Below, piece after piece: positions 1-14,400 of a stretch of DNA of 64,000 bases. Source of the stretch: Glandiceps talaboti (lineage: Eukaryota; Hemichordata; Enteropneusta; Spengelidae); assembly GCF_964340395.1 (NCBI RefSeq), contig NC_135550.1, positions 2,984,501 through 3,048,500 on the forward strand. The letters run 5' to 3'. Made by a program: the position numbers and the translations under genes. The notes beneath the pieces are model-generated. The model saw nothing but the letters and a program-made list of their open reading frames with translations, ran no database searches and was not told the DNA's origin. Every line of letters starts with the position of its first letter. Positions within the stretch are counted from its first letter, which is position 1.

Positions 1-953
<953 letters not shown>

Positions 954-2910
954 ATCATGCCTATAGCACTACTGAACCTTATCTTTTCAGTTGTGCTGAA
1001 CATATTCACAGTACATATAGATATTGGTGTTTCAGTAAGAAACTTGCTGTATTTTGATGAAAATACCACCATGCTTATCATATTTAGTGAACGTTAATCT
1101 TTATGGTCCAGATATGGGTGTTGCAGACTGAGATGTACAGCGGAAGGGGCCCAACTTTAGGAAGGCTCGTAAGATGTACTACCAAAATCCATATCTGGGC
1201 TACAGAAAGGTTTTATCATATACCATGTAGTGGCAAGGAAACATCATTTGACTCACATACATTGGCAGTGAAATATTACTTTACTCACAAAAAATGTAAA
1301 AATATTGACAACACTAAATCACTGAGCGAACAGCTATCGATGAGCTTGCCATATCTGGGCAAAGTCATTCGCGCAAACCAGAGTTATTATTTCTCCCACT
1401 ACATTTCGAAACAAAACTCTAGCATCTTACCTCACGTATACGTAATACATATTCATAAGCAATGAAAGTCCGTCTCTCAAAGAATGCATTTCAGATAACA
1501 GTGGCCTCATGTTATAGCGAATTATTGCAACTGCCGCAAAGTTCACAGCAAAGCAGAAAAACTACAGGGTATTCACACATACAACTTTCCCAAAAAGAAG
1601 TCCTACAAACTATAATTGGGGAGTACAACAGAAATGATGGACATTCACACGGCGATTTTTTAACGTTGTAGTAAAAAAATCTGTGGTTAGCGACAATGAT
1701 CAACTGAGTTCAACACAGCTAGCTAGCATGAACAGCCAACATTGTACAGATGCATGCACTGAGTCAATGTGAACGAGCGATTCAAAAGACCCGAGTAAAA
1801 GTTACTAGTCTCATTTAAATCTAGGATAACCAATATTTGACGGCGTTAAAGAGTATAAAGTAAAAACGGGGAAAGATTTGTCGGACATTTACATTACGGG
1901 CAGATAAACGGGTACTGTACAGAGTATTTATACTAGTCCGGGTGATGAATGCTGTCATCTAGACGTTCTTAACTCACTCGCCCGAACAAACTGTGCTAAA
2001 AGGCCGTACTTAAAGTTAGCATTCAGCACAGGTTTAGTTCCTTGTAAAATCAAGAGTTTGGTAAACAACACTTCAATAACTACAAGTTGTGAATGGAGTT
2101 AAAATTATCTCAAGTGAACTCGCTTGAATCAGCCAATCTTGGCTTGTTGTAAACATGGCCCTATTGAGATAATCCATGTTGTAACCTACTTCGGTACTTG
2201 CTACAAACTCACGATTGTATCAGACTCCTGGTCTGACGGTACAACAAATCCATGCTCTCACAAACCCTGCTTGACACGTTGAGGCAGGATTTATACATCA
2301 TTATTTTATGTTCATACATGTATCAATCCAATCTTGTTTGTAGGATGGCAAAAATACAATTTCAGCAACAAGAACCAAACTTGGCCAAGTCAGTTTTCTG
2401 TTGACCTACTAGGCTTTTGCCAAGGCATTAGCAGTATATCACATGGTATGCAAGGGGCAATCTGATTGGTTGTAGTGTTTACATACAAAACAAATAAATT
2501 AGCTATGCCATAAATACGGATATAGTATATGAATGCATCCAAGTCCAGTGGGAGGCTCGTTAAGAATGTTGCTGTAAAACAGGCCATGGTTTGTGACAAT
2601 GGGCAAAGTGGGTATATGATATACTGGGTATATGATATTAATATTTATCAAATATGATAACATGGCTGATATTTGATGAGTGTAAATGTAACAAAACAGA
2701 AACAGACAACTTGATTGATAGCTTACCATCAGCTGGTGTTGTATGGTCAATCACCTTAGTACAAAAGTTTGGTGGAAGAGACCCTGAAACAGAGAAAAGT
2801 CTAATAAGCATATGTTTCTACTTCACTCAATACTATAAAACTACTGTAACAGTAACAAGAAATATGGTCACAAATGCTAATATTCAAGCACTGCAATGCA
2901 AGCCTGAACC
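954..2910. other. No gene recognised
   Basis: About 2 kb of unique-looking, AT-rich sequence. Open frames are short and without recognisable motifs. I looked for a further TADA2B exon on the minus strand here and found none. Confidence 0.5.
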
Positions 2911-4171
2911 CAATCTGATTAAAATCTGATGTGGTGAAAGTGGCTAGATGTCTTTACCTCTATTTCCACTGTTTTGTGTCTTTTTGTTTTGTTTCGGGTG
3001 ATTGCCGCCTTCCCAAATCTGACCCTGTGTAATAGAAAGTCTCTTTGAATCTCATGCTTTTGAGTGGCCAATCAGGATGAGTGTTACATTGGCAGCTGCA
3101 CCCATTGGAGAAAATGAAGAAAAACCCCAAATGTACACATGGAGGATTGCGTTGATGGTGGCAGTGCCATCTCTCAAATGATTTTTAAAGAAGTATGCTG
3201 ATTGGTTCATGCATAGACCCTCCACCCACAGGATACGCAACTGCGGTAAACATCAAAGGATCTCTAAATTTTTATTGTACGATGTTTGTTTGCATACATT
3301 AAGCTAAATAAGCATTTCCTGTCCGTTTCCGAGTTGTTTACACTCACTGTGACTCAGTGAGAGTTGCTAGCTATCTGACATGTTTTTAACTAAATTTTCC
3401 AACCATTTCGAAGTTTACAACTGGTTGAAGACCCCAACAAGATATATAGTATTTTAGGTAACTGCATACATAGTCTTGTCGTGTATTTTGTTGTTCTATG
3501 GCATGAAAAGAAGAATTGATTGCGTAAGCTGTCCATTATTTGCGATTGTTGCAGTACGCTTTGAGTACAGTGTTTCAATCGGTTGTTGGGTTTTTTTTTA
3601 AACACATGGCTATAAAGTATCTGTATCTGTATCTGTATGAATGCCGTTATCCGCTTGTTTAACTATCGAGTCCTTCCTTGTGTATACATAGCTGACAAAA
3701 ATAAAAAATCGTCGTCAAAGACACCAGAAAATTCATGATCCTCACTGGAAGACGCCATGCCATGCCATGATGTGTTGTGGTTATCAACATAAATTAGCAT
3801 AACCACGTATAATCTCTTCTCGTCTTTTGCGAGATTTTACATGCGATTTATGTAGCGTTGTGAGGTTTTTACATCCCGGACAGGAAGTCTGCATTACCGT
3901 TATACGTAATCGGATTAATCATAAATAATGTATGCAAACGCACATCGCTTGTTAATGCCGCAGTTGCATATCCTGTGGGTGGAGGGTCTATGGTTCATGA
4001 AACGTGTCAAGATCCTTGAGATTTACATAAACAAGATTTCTATTCCACAGGGTCAGATGTGGGAAGGTGGCGATCACTGCACCAGGAACAAAACAAACAA
4101 CACAAAATGATGGAAATAGAGGTAAATAAAAACATCTAGCGGCTTTCACCTCATCAGATTTTAATCAGATT
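2911..4171. mobile_element. Fold-back DNA transposon, TIR family T1 (1.26 kb)
   Basis: The ends are inverted repeats: AATCTGATTAAAATCTGATG at the left and its reverse complement at the right, continuing for about 130 bp (the 'gaaagnggctagatgt' and 'cctctatttcca' blocks). A second inverted block inside (about 3210-3245 against 3950-3995) shares a 'ggtggagggtctatg' phrase. GAACC occurs immediately outside both ends, a candidate 5-bp target duplication. No transposase is visible, so it is non-autonomous. The same terminal sequence forms a 220-bp MITE at 50886-51105 and a lone end at about 45636. Confidence 0.75.
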
Positions 4172-4291
4172 GAACCTAGCCTGTCTAACAACACTTTTGG
4201 ATCTAGTGAGAGAGATTATACAGGAAAAGTTATATTTGTATTAGAGTCTCAGTTTGGTAAATGATATCCAAGGGTATCACATATATTTATA

Positions 4292-5262
4292 ACTGTACAC
4301 CCCAACAATATCTAGTCTACAGACAACTTATAGACACACAATTGTCAAACACTGTACACCCCAACAATATCTAGTCTACAGACAACTTATAGACACACAA
4401 TTGTCAAACACTGTACACCCCAACAATATCTAGTCTACAGACAACTTATAGACACACAATTGTCAAACACTGTACATCCCAACAATATCTAGTCTACAGA
4501 CAACTTATAGACACACAATTGTCAAACACTGTACACCCCAACAATATCTAGTCTACAGACAACTTATAGACACACATTTGTCAAACACTGTACACCCCAA
4601 CAATATCTAGTCTACAGACAACTTATAGACACACATTTGTCAAACACTGTACACCCCAACAATATCTAGTCTACAGACAACTTATAGACACACATTTGTC
4701 AAACACTGTACACCCCAACAATATCTAGTCTACAGACAACTTATAGACACACATTTGTCAAACACTGTACACCCCAACAATATCTAGTCTACAGACAACT
4801 TATAAACACACAATTGTCAAACACTGTACATCCCAACAATAACTCGTCTACAGACAACTTATAGACACACAATTGTCAAACACTGTACATCCCAACAATA
4901 TCTAGTCTACAGACAACTTATAGACACACATTTGTCAAACACTGTACACCCCAACAATATCTAGTCTACAGACAACTTATAGACACACAATTGTCAAACA
5001 CTGTACATCCCAACAATAACTCGTCTACAGACAACTTATAGACACACATTTGTCAAACACTGTACACCCCAACAATATCTAGTCTACAGACAACTTATAG
5101 ACACACAATTGTCAAACACTGTACATCCCAACAATATCTAGTCTACAGACAACTTATAGACACACAATTGTCAAACACTGTACACCCCAACAATATCTAG
5201 TCTATAGACAACTTATAGACACACAATTGTCAAACACTTTACATCCCAACAATAACTGCAGT
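4292..5262. repeat. 59-bp minisatellite, about 16 copies
   Basis: Tandem unit of 59 bp containing 'ctgtacaccccaacaata' and 'gtctacagacaacttatag', with a few variants (caattgtca or catttgtca; accccaac or atcccaac). It lies in the TADA2B intron after exon 5 and runs to within about 10 bp of the exon 5 splice donor (5269-5270). Confidence 0.95.
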
Positions 5263-5270
5263 CTACCTAC

Positions 5271-8200
5271 CTCTTCCTATATTGCCTATAAGATACATGA
5301 GTTCATAATGTTCCATGACTTCTGCCGGTGTCTTTGTCTGAACATTGTCTGATATGTCTTCCCTGCAATGCAATCAATAGATATCAGTCACTAGCAGTGA
5401 AGAAATCAAATCCACCACCTGACTAAAGGACGACTCTTTCAACAAAATTACACTCTAATTCTAGACACATAATTCAATTTAATAAGTACAGACCAAAATC
5501 AACACAATCTACTTTGAATAGCATACTAAACATATTGATTTATGTCACTATTTTTTTTTTTATTAGTTTGGTTTTTGAGGATTTTTTTTATGTATTTTCT
5601 TGAAAATTCCTGGTGTACTTCTTTATATGGGCCTTGAGCCTGATCCAAATAATAAATAATAAATAAAATAAATAACTTTTCTATAAAAAAAAGAAAAGGA
5701 AACTTCCTGTTGTAACCACAGTACAATGAGGACTATGTTCTAAGAACAATTTTCCCCCACATAACAAGTATTATCTATAATAAAATAAAGACCACAAACA
5801 TAACAAGTATTATCTATAATAAAATAAAGACCACAAACATAACAAGTATTATCTATAATAAAATAAAGACCACAAACATAACAAGTATTATCTATAATAA
5901 AATAAAGACCACAAACATAACAAGTATTATCTATAATAAAATAAAGACCACAAACATAACAAGTATTATCTATAATAAAATAAAGACCACAAACATAACA
6001 AGTATTATCTATAATAAAATAAAGACCACAAACATAACAAGTATTATCTATAATAAAATAAAGACCACAAACATAACAAGTATTATCTATAATAAAATAA
6101 AGACCACAAACATAACAAGTATTATCTATAATAAAATAAAGACCACAAACATAACAAGTATTATCTATAATAAAATAAAGACCACAAATATAGTTGCAGT
6201 AACCAGTTTATTATCAAGATATTAATGTGGAAAACTCACCAACTACCAAAGCCATATTGCTCTATACCGTCTAACATCAAAAGTTCTTCATTTGCCGTCC
6301 AGTCACCACAAAAAATTGAAAAGTTACCATTGTCCTAAGAAAGTCAAAACAGACATAACATTGAAAGTATGATAACAAAAGGAGAGGCAACAAGTTACAT
6401 CTTGTTTTAGGAGCCAACTCATGTGTAGCTAATAACATCCCACACACTCATTGTTTGTAAACAAAGGGTGATATTGGTATCAAGCAAAACCAGTCAAAAC
6501 CGCTAGCACATGTTTTAGACAGCATCCTACTTCTGGTGAGTCAGTTAAACTATGCAACACTTCCTCTCAGCCAACATTAACAATAAAAACAATTAGAATG
6601 ATTTGGTATACACAAGAATAAAAAGTCATATCAACCAGTCAATGAAAGACTTTAAATTCCTGCTTGATATCGATAAAAAGAGTGAAATGTGAATTAGTGT
6701 ATGAAATGACTTTTATCTATACCCTTAACGTCTCTACCAGCATAAGTGAAAAATCAAAAAATTAAATTTTCTATTATGGAAATCAAAAATTTAATTTTCT
6801 AATGAAAAACATTACAAGATGTTTATATTCAGTGTTTTTATTAAGGGTAGAAAATTGACAAATGGCCTTGATTACCATCAAGGATGAGATCCACCTCAAA
6901 TTTTGATAAGCATGAACTCTTTATCCAGGCATTGTACTACATCCACCCATTTCCCCTTCACATCAGCCTGTACGGAACTACCCTTAGGCAAAACACTGAT
7001 ATGACTACATAGCAATTTTTTATATTGTTTAGTGTAAATTAGCAAGGAGTTTTATCAGACTTTGAAAAACTGGCAGTCTTTCTTAGGCAAAAGAAAATAT
7101 AAATTAAGCACAAACACACATATAAATACATAATGGCAAAATAAGTCCAATTTTAGTCCCAATTCTTCAGCTCAATTGTTCTTCCAGGAATATTTTCATG
7201 GAGGTGGGAATAAGTTGGGTAGCCAAAAATAGCATTTTCATAAACTGACTTATTTATGGTTGGAACCTACTATTTGGACAAATCCCACACTGTGTGTGGT
7301 GGGGAGGGGGGTGTTTACCCCCCTAAGCTAAATAAAGCTGATACACTAGTGTTGTTGTTCTCTTTCATAAATAGTCTTTGTTAGTAAAATCACTCAATAA
7401 CACTTCCAGGCTTGTTATCAGAGATGCAAATTAATCATAAGGTATGGTGATATCAAACCAACTATGCTACAACCTCAATAACTGTCTCCTTGGAATCAGT
7501 GAATAAACAGCTGAGCAGACATAACCCATGGGTCAGACAATTTTCCACACAGAATCATATTTTAATTTGACCACATCTGGTTCAACAGAACTTGAAGCTA
7601 TATATAAATTTGTTTTGAGGCCCAACATATATTCCAAATGAAATTTCAGTACTGGAATATAGGAGTGTCACCAAGAATTTGTTTATATTAACGATATTTT
7701 GAGCTCATACAAAAATAGCCATCATATCTGCATTAACTATATACTATTACTACATGTAACTACCAACATAGGGTAAATAAATTTATACCTTTTGCCTTTT
7801 AAGTTATAGCTTGGATCTCAATATTTCTAAATATTTCTCAATCCCACTAATAATACATAGCACCTTACAGCACAGTGGTTTGTTTCTTAGTTTGTTTCCA
7901 GCTCAAGTACTATCAATGTTTCTAGTAACGTGCAACACTGCCCTCAATGAAATATGAGAGCCAATCAAACATAATTCATGAATTCAGCTGCCACATTTAC
8001 CAATGTCATAGCTTATCTAAAATACAATCACCATGGCAACAACATGGAAATAATCCCACTTAAAAGGAAGTCATTTGATAATTTGTTGGTTGCCTTTACA
8101 ATGCAAATACATGTAATTTGAAAGCTCAAATATGTGTAATTGAAGGTGCATTCCCTAAACAAGACATATTTGCCCTCTAGCCAAAGTCGAGAGATGTTAG

Positions 8201-9707
8201 TAAATTTGTATCTATTGTGAGCTATGTGCTTGCAGCTTAGTCAGCATGAAAAATTGTTGTACCACAGTAATAACCATCACAGCCTCATCACTCATTAGTA
8301 ATTTAAATATATAACTGTCTGTTTTTCCACTATGATTTAATTTATCATGGACTCTGTAATCGAAATTCAAGTCTTAATTTCATAGACAGAGGTCAAATAT
8401 GTTGTAGGCTTTCAAGTTGTAATTAGATCCCACTGCTAGTATTTCAACTGTATCTCTACAATGTGCCAATTAGTACATAGTAGCAGAAAATACAAACATA
8501 GCAGTATATATATATATGTACATGTATGTGATACAATGTACATTCTTTTTATAGCTGTTTGAAATTTTATAACATTGGTATTTTTAGTAACTCAATTAGT
8601 AACTCAAATTTCTGACCTCTACATCATAAATGTGTACAAACTTGTCATTTTTTTTTCGTGTTATTCACATATTTTCATTACTAACTAGGTTGCCAGACTT
8701 CTCAACAATGTATTTGAGCAATGAAGCCCTACCACTAGATATGAACACCTCCCACCACAACAATGCTTTGCAGCTGATTAACATGCACAACATAAGCAAT
8801 ATAACCAGATGGTTCAATAAGTAGAACGTACCATTTTTGTTTTGGGGAAGGAGACAACGTCCTGCAAGTAAAATAATGCTTGTCTATAATGCTTTTTCTT
8901 TTTCAGAAAAAAAGTCCATGCATTTTGAGGATGTAGTAACAGTAATTATTATTCAAAAGGTCACATGTACAGCAATTCCTATTGTGTGTTTTTTTATCAT
9001 TGTTGACATAGAATATTACATTATATAGTTATGTTTGCATTTAATAAAACACATTTCTTGTAAAACCTTGAAACTGCATAGAAAACATTAATAACACGAC
9101 AACATATTACAAACTTAGGGATACCATGTGTAACATTCAAACGCTCTTACAAATCGCAATCCTCGACGAATAATAATAAATATGTGTATATTTTAACACC
9201 ACGTTACATTTTTATGAATTCCATCCCTATTTCAAAATGGTAGCAACTCAACACCACACGGCCTTATCGCCGGCTGCAAATTCGTGGAGTATTTTACAAT
9301 TTCACTTACTATTAATTGATATCGGTGGCCTTTTCTGTGCTTTCCTATTTCAGCACCACCAGAAAAACACTGGAAAATAAAATGAAAATTTTCGAATGAT
9401 TTCACAGTAAATTTTAGAGATAAATTTCGTTGCAAACATTGGAATAAAAAGTGTTGAATTTGAGTTTGCATACATAATGAGGTGACGTAGAATGGAGGTC
9501 ATACTTGCCTGTAAACAAAGGTCGAAGTCGTTGCATTCAGCGCATTTCACCCGTATTCCGCGAATATCTTCTTGGCAATAATTACAATAATATTTAATGT
9601 TATTGTCTAAAATAAAGAATATTGTGAAGAGGTCAGATCGTAAAAGACATGATACTTTAAACACAAAATTACCGAGAAATTTCAGAAAGTCTCCACTCAC
9701 CCGCCAT
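5271..9707 (-). CDS. TADA2B: TADA2B, transcriptional adaptor 2-beta (5' part, five exons)
   Basis: Adaptor subunit of the SAGA histone acetyltransferase complex in the nucleus, known to couple GCN5/KAT2 to chromatin. Coding exons on the minus strand: 9701-9707 (M-A-G/..), 9509-9606, 9310-9369, 6240-6334 and 5271-5362. All junction phases agree and give 117 codons plus one base. Residues 1-50 form a ZZ zinc finger: C10/C13, C24/C27, C33/C36, H46/H50. Residues about 66-110 form a SANT/Myb domain, with DWTANEELLMLDGIEQYGFG followed by W-E-D and then TPAEVMEHY. This matches TADA2B in order and spacing. The donor after exon 2 is GC (CAG|GCAAGT), not GT. The family is usually about 420 aa, so the C-terminal two thirds, including the SWIRM domain, are missing here. 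No further exon was found between 1 and 5270, so they probably lie beyond the left edge. Confidence 0.93.
5758..6190. repeat. 39-bp minisatellite, 11 copies
   Basis: Almost identical 39-bp units (ataacaagtattatctataa followed by taaaataaagaccacaaac) fill about half of TADA2B intron 4. The near-absence of divergence implies recent expansion or homogenisation. Confidence 0.97.
6335..9309. other. TADA2B intron 3, no other gene seen
   Basis: About 3 kb of AT-rich intron. It holds a short (TA)n around 8504 and small low-complexity tracts. No reverse transcriptase, inverted repeat or other exon could be supported. Confidence 0.6.
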
Positions 9708-9716
9708 TTTGGTGGC
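9695..9716 (-). promoter_or_regulatory. YY1-like motif at the TADA2B start codon
   Basis: On the minus strand the start codon sits in CCACCAAAATGGCGGGTGAG. AAAATGGCGG matches the YY1-type core (AAnATGGCGGC) that is often found at translation starts of housekeeping genes. The coding part of exon 1 is only 7 bp, followed at once by the GTGAGT donor. Binding is inferred, not shown. Confidence 0.45.
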
Positions 9717-9767
9717 CTTCCCTGTGTGCAACGAAGGCCTATGACGTCACAAGAACCATAATGCACC

Positions 9768-12430
9768 GCTGTAAAAGCATTTCTCGCCTATCTACATATG
9801 AAAGTGCAGACACTCTAGATTCATCTCATGCATAGATACCACGTCCCTGCGCAAAGCTAGTCATAATTATCTTTATCATGACCCTAGATACGGCGTAGTT
9901 CGTTTTCATTGGCTGTCAAATGTCAAAACCAGCCTTCGAATGATTCATTTTCCAGTCAATATTGAAAGCCACGTCTCATCTCAAGCCACAATCTAAGCTG
10001 CGTCGCTGTTTTCTCCATAAAACACACTTCCTTTGATTTTCTTATTATTTCATACAGACTGAATAAGTGATTTACAGTTTCATTCGTTTAATTTTGTCTA
10101 TTTTTTTTACAATAATAATGAAATATGCCTTTTAGAGTGGAATAGACAGTGTAATGATTTCGTGCGCAAAACGTAACCATAACACGCAAAAAAGTGACTG
10201 TAGAATAATTATAAAACAAAACAGATGTGCAATTATATTAAATTGATTTTGAAGTTACATTCATTTATTAATTAATCAAAATCGCTTTAAATCAAACATG
10301 TCTAGACTGTGAGATAGGTCATGTTGTTCAGCTCTATCAGACTTGATGTCTAGATTTAAGACGAATTTCCGACCACAGAGGACTACAATAAAGTAGAAAT
10401 AACGAATAAGCTTGAGTTTATAATGGGATTTCAACGGCCTACTAGACAATACGTAAAATATAAACCTTTGGTGTCGTTTATACACCAGTAATGCTGTAGT
10501 AGACTAAATTTGGATTTTCACTGTTCATGAACTTGACAAAAAGTATGCACAGTACTCCTCGTTATGATATATTTTGAATTCCGATTCAGTTTGTCAGCAA
10601 TTTGCAAAATGTCCGACTCTCAAAGCGGCTAACTACGCGACCAATATATTAGGCCTACAACCTAGGCTGCGTTTTTTCCCATACTTAACCACAACTAAAA
10701 TGTTGTTATTCAATTGCTACGCTCATCTCCCAGACATTTTCTTCTATTTCATCACATGTAGTTATTGGCCTAACCTGTTATTAAACTGCAACTATCTTTC
10801 TAGTGACTAGCGGCAACGACGTACATGTCAAGTCTGTCTGACATTTTGAATGGATTTATCAGCGAAATATCCGTACATGTTGAGTATGATAATTAAATAG
10901 CTATAGGCGGGAACATGAAGAGGAAGCAGTGTAGTGAATATAGTTACGTGTCGCCATCATTCTCCAATAACACATCACAAGCCGCTATTTCAAAAATTTG
11001 TATAAACAAATATAAATCATTCATTTTGCTTAATATTCGTTCTTTTCATTTATTTGGTAAACTGTTATGTACGTACAAAAAATCACCAAGGATAACACAA
11101 GAAAGCGATGCCAGACACATTGTTTGTAATGTGGTCCTAAGATATGACTTGCAGAACTTTAACAAAATTGCAGAAAAGTGACATTATATTGAACATGCAT
11201 AAAGGCGCAATCATTGTCTGTAGTCGCCAGATAAACTTAGTCAAAATGACTTCCCAGTTTCGAGTTGCTAATTACTAATGCAAACGTGTCATCATCACCC
11301 CCCCCCCCCAACCACCACTCCCCATCCACATCAGAACAATAAGAACAGCATGAGGTAGTCAAAGTAAAACGATTCGAGACAGGCACCTTGATCAAATCCA
11401 GTACTATTATCATGTAGTATGGATATCTATCTTTAATTTCAAGAGACAAAAAGCGGGTCAATGACCTGTGACAATAATATCGCTTTCGGTCTGAAACTCT
11501 GGAGATGAAATACAGTACATGTACGATGTTGTGTTGCCATAAGGGAGCCATCAGTAATTAGAATGGGGGATAAATAAGGGGTCACTTTTTCCAATCGGTT
11601 ATCGAGGGAGGGCCATATTTTAGAAAATGGGATTAGAGTATAGTTACATTTTTTTTAAATGACTAACTGTATTGTCTAACTTAGCATTATTTTTTTATTT
11701 GGGTATCTATGCATAGTTGTATGCAAGCTCCATGCCATATAGCCAGTAGGTGCACACTTAGTGAGCCCTCAAAAATCAATATTATTTTGATTTTTGGCAC
11801 TGTACTTTGCATTGTTACTAGCTATGTATATGTGGTGCTCAAAACATGTTTCATTTTTACTATAGTACACTAGTCTTGTAACCATGGTAATGATCAGTCC
11901 AATGTTGCCTTAAATTATGGCTTAGGGTTAGGGTTAGGTATCATAATGTCAGACCATATCATCAAATCAGTGCTGACAACCATATGGCATATAGTGAACA
12001 GTGTCTTCACATAAATGTAATGCGGTGGTAGTTGGGAAATAACCAATGGCTTTAACACTTTCAACGTGGTGGCAGCAGTGGGATTAATTCCTTTAAACCA
12101 CTGATTTTGGGACTAGCGTCCTTTTCCATGTCTGACAACATTTAATCCATATTTTTTGAAACCGGGGAAGGGTCATATTTTAGAGAAAGGAAATTGAGGG
12201 AGGGTCACTTTTTAGCACGACAGAATCAGAGGAGGGTCAAATTTTACGCAACAGCCCGGGCCTGATTTCCCCCGGCCCTCCCCTTGTAATTACCGAAGGC
12301 TTGCAATTGACTATCAAAAATAAGGTTCAGAATCCACTTGATATGGTACATAAAATATTCTGTAGAAAGGAATTTATTATAATTGTAGAATTATACAACT
12401 ACAAAATTTTGCGCAAAAAAACCTAATCGG
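9768..12430. other. Intergenic region upstream of TADA2B
   Basis: No gene recognised. There is a short TTAGGG-like run (about 11922-11940), a C-rich tract near 11298, and phrases such as 'gagggagggtcacttttt' (about 11580 and 12190) that recur around 55480 and 60960, so part of this is dispersed repeat. Confidence 0.5.
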
Positions 12431-14400
12431 TGACAATAAAATTACAGGTCAGAACATACAAGTTCCTAGCTGAAAAGTTTTCGAACTTTTTATGTGACAA
12501 AGTAGCTAAGTTCAGAAAGCGTTTAGATTCTATGTCTAGGGTACCACCTTTTATTGATTGTGGCAATTTGTGCACATTCTTTTACAGAATCCCACGTTAC
12601 TAAGTCGATGTTATCGATGAATTCAAAATCCTGCAACCTTGATCCACTTCCAACTTCACTGTTGAAAATGCCGTGTCTTCCATATACACATCATCTCGTA
12701 CTACTGACAATGTGACATAGTCAACGAGTCTTTCAGATCTGGTATTTTTCCACAGTGTCTCAAACATGCAATAGTTAAACCTTTGCTGAAAAAGACTGGA
12801 TTAGATCCAGATTCATTGAAAAATGATGTCATTCATGAGTAAAGTCATTGAGAAGATTGTATTTCAACAATTGGATAACCATTGTCGAGCTCTCAGTTCT
12901 ATTGCAAATTTCAATCAGCCTATCGGAAATCCCATAGCACAGAAACAGCTTTGTAAAGTGCAGAATGACGTCATGCTTTCGATAGATAAACATTCAGAAG
13001 CAATTTTCGCTCTTTTGGATTTGAGTGCTGCGTTTGATACCATGTTTATCATACCATTCTATTGGAAAGGCTGGAGACTGGTTTTGGCATCAAAGGACTA
13101 GCACTGAAATGATTTGCTTCGTACTTGAAAGGAAGGACTCAAGAGTGTTATGATAGATGGAGTTTCATCAGAACCACGTGAACTTTTATATGGAGTTCCA
13201 CAAGGCAGAGTTTTGGGCCAATACTGTTCACATTGTATTGCGCTCCCCTTGAGGACATCATGGAAAAACACTCGCTCAGTTTCAGAGAAGTATATCTAAC
13301 CTGTAAAAGAGCCGAATACTCTAAATTACAAATCGAGGCCTGTGTAGATGAGATTCGTGAATGGATGGTCTCAAATAAACTAGTCCTGAATGACAGTAAA
13401 ACAGAACTGATTCATTTGCATTCAAATTTCAGACCTCACAAACCTTTATTGGAACTCCGCGTTGGGTTGGATCAAATTGTACCATCTACCGTTGTGAGGA
13501 ATCTTGGGTTTTATTTTGACAGTGTTGTTTTTATCACAAGGTAAAGTTTCACAAGTCTGCAAGTCAGCTTCGTTTGTTTTAAATCGCATTGGTCGCATCC
13601 GTAATGTTTTAGATCGCACAACTACTGAAAGACTGGTTCACACTTTCTTAACATCACGTCTTGACTATTGAGTCTGTATAGCAATCTCCATTACTATCTG
13701 CTTACAGCGCCGGTATACAGAACTCCGCCGCCCGTTTGGTCACTCGCACTCGCACTCGGAAACACGAACACATAAATGCCTGTCGTCCGAGATTTACACT
13801 GGCTCCCTGTCGTCCACCGAACTGAGTTTAAGGTTCTTATGTTCACATATAAATGTATTCATGGTCAAGCCCCAACTTATTTGTCGGATTTTCTCAAAGT
13901 CGTCAGGCCAGAAAGATTAACACGTTCTGCAGTCGCGACGAAACTTTCTGAACCGCGCTATGTCCAGGAGCATTATGGCAAACGCGCTTTTTCAGTCTCT
14001 GCTCCCAGGCTGCGGAACTCTCTGGATTCGTCTATTCGCAATGCACCTTCTAATAATATAATAATAACGACTTTTATTTAAAAAAGAAAAAGGGTGACCT
14101 TGTTAGGTCCAACCTAATCTTCCCAGGGGCCCTGAAGCAAATGTACACAATACGACAACAAAAACAAAACAATAAACACACATAAAAAATATTCTGTGTC
14201 TTCTTTCAAAGCACAAATTAAAACACACCTCTTTCGAAAAGCATATTTCTCCAGCATGGCTCAATGAAAGTATTTTATTCATGGTTGACACAATGTGTCA
14301 GTTTTATTAAATCGTTTTATAGTTTATTTTTAAGGGCATTGAGATTTTTATACAATTATGTAATGCGCTATATAAGAAATAAATATTAGTAGTAGTATTA
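12430..14400 (+). mobile_element. LINE remnant (CR1/L2-like), broken reverse transcriptase
   Basis: Pieces of one LINE in order, in shifting frames. They are: linker (CNLDPLPTSLL, about 12640); RT fingers/palm (LCKVQNDVMLSIDK, then ALLDLSAAFDT motif A, 12950-13040); a degraded GVPQG region (about 13195); thumb (13360-13540); and the typical C-terminal stretch LHWLPVVHRTEFKVLMFTYK to RAFSVSAPRLRNSLDS (13790-14040). The 3' end reads 'gcgctatataagaaataaa' followed by short TAGTAT-type repeats, as in L2/CR1 tails. Multiple frameshifts and stops make it a pseudogene. The YADD block is not recognisable. Confidence 0.88.

Noticed and set aside
11922-11940. Interstitial telomere (TTAGGG) tract
   Set aside because: Only about two and a half units; too short to argue for a telomere fusion.
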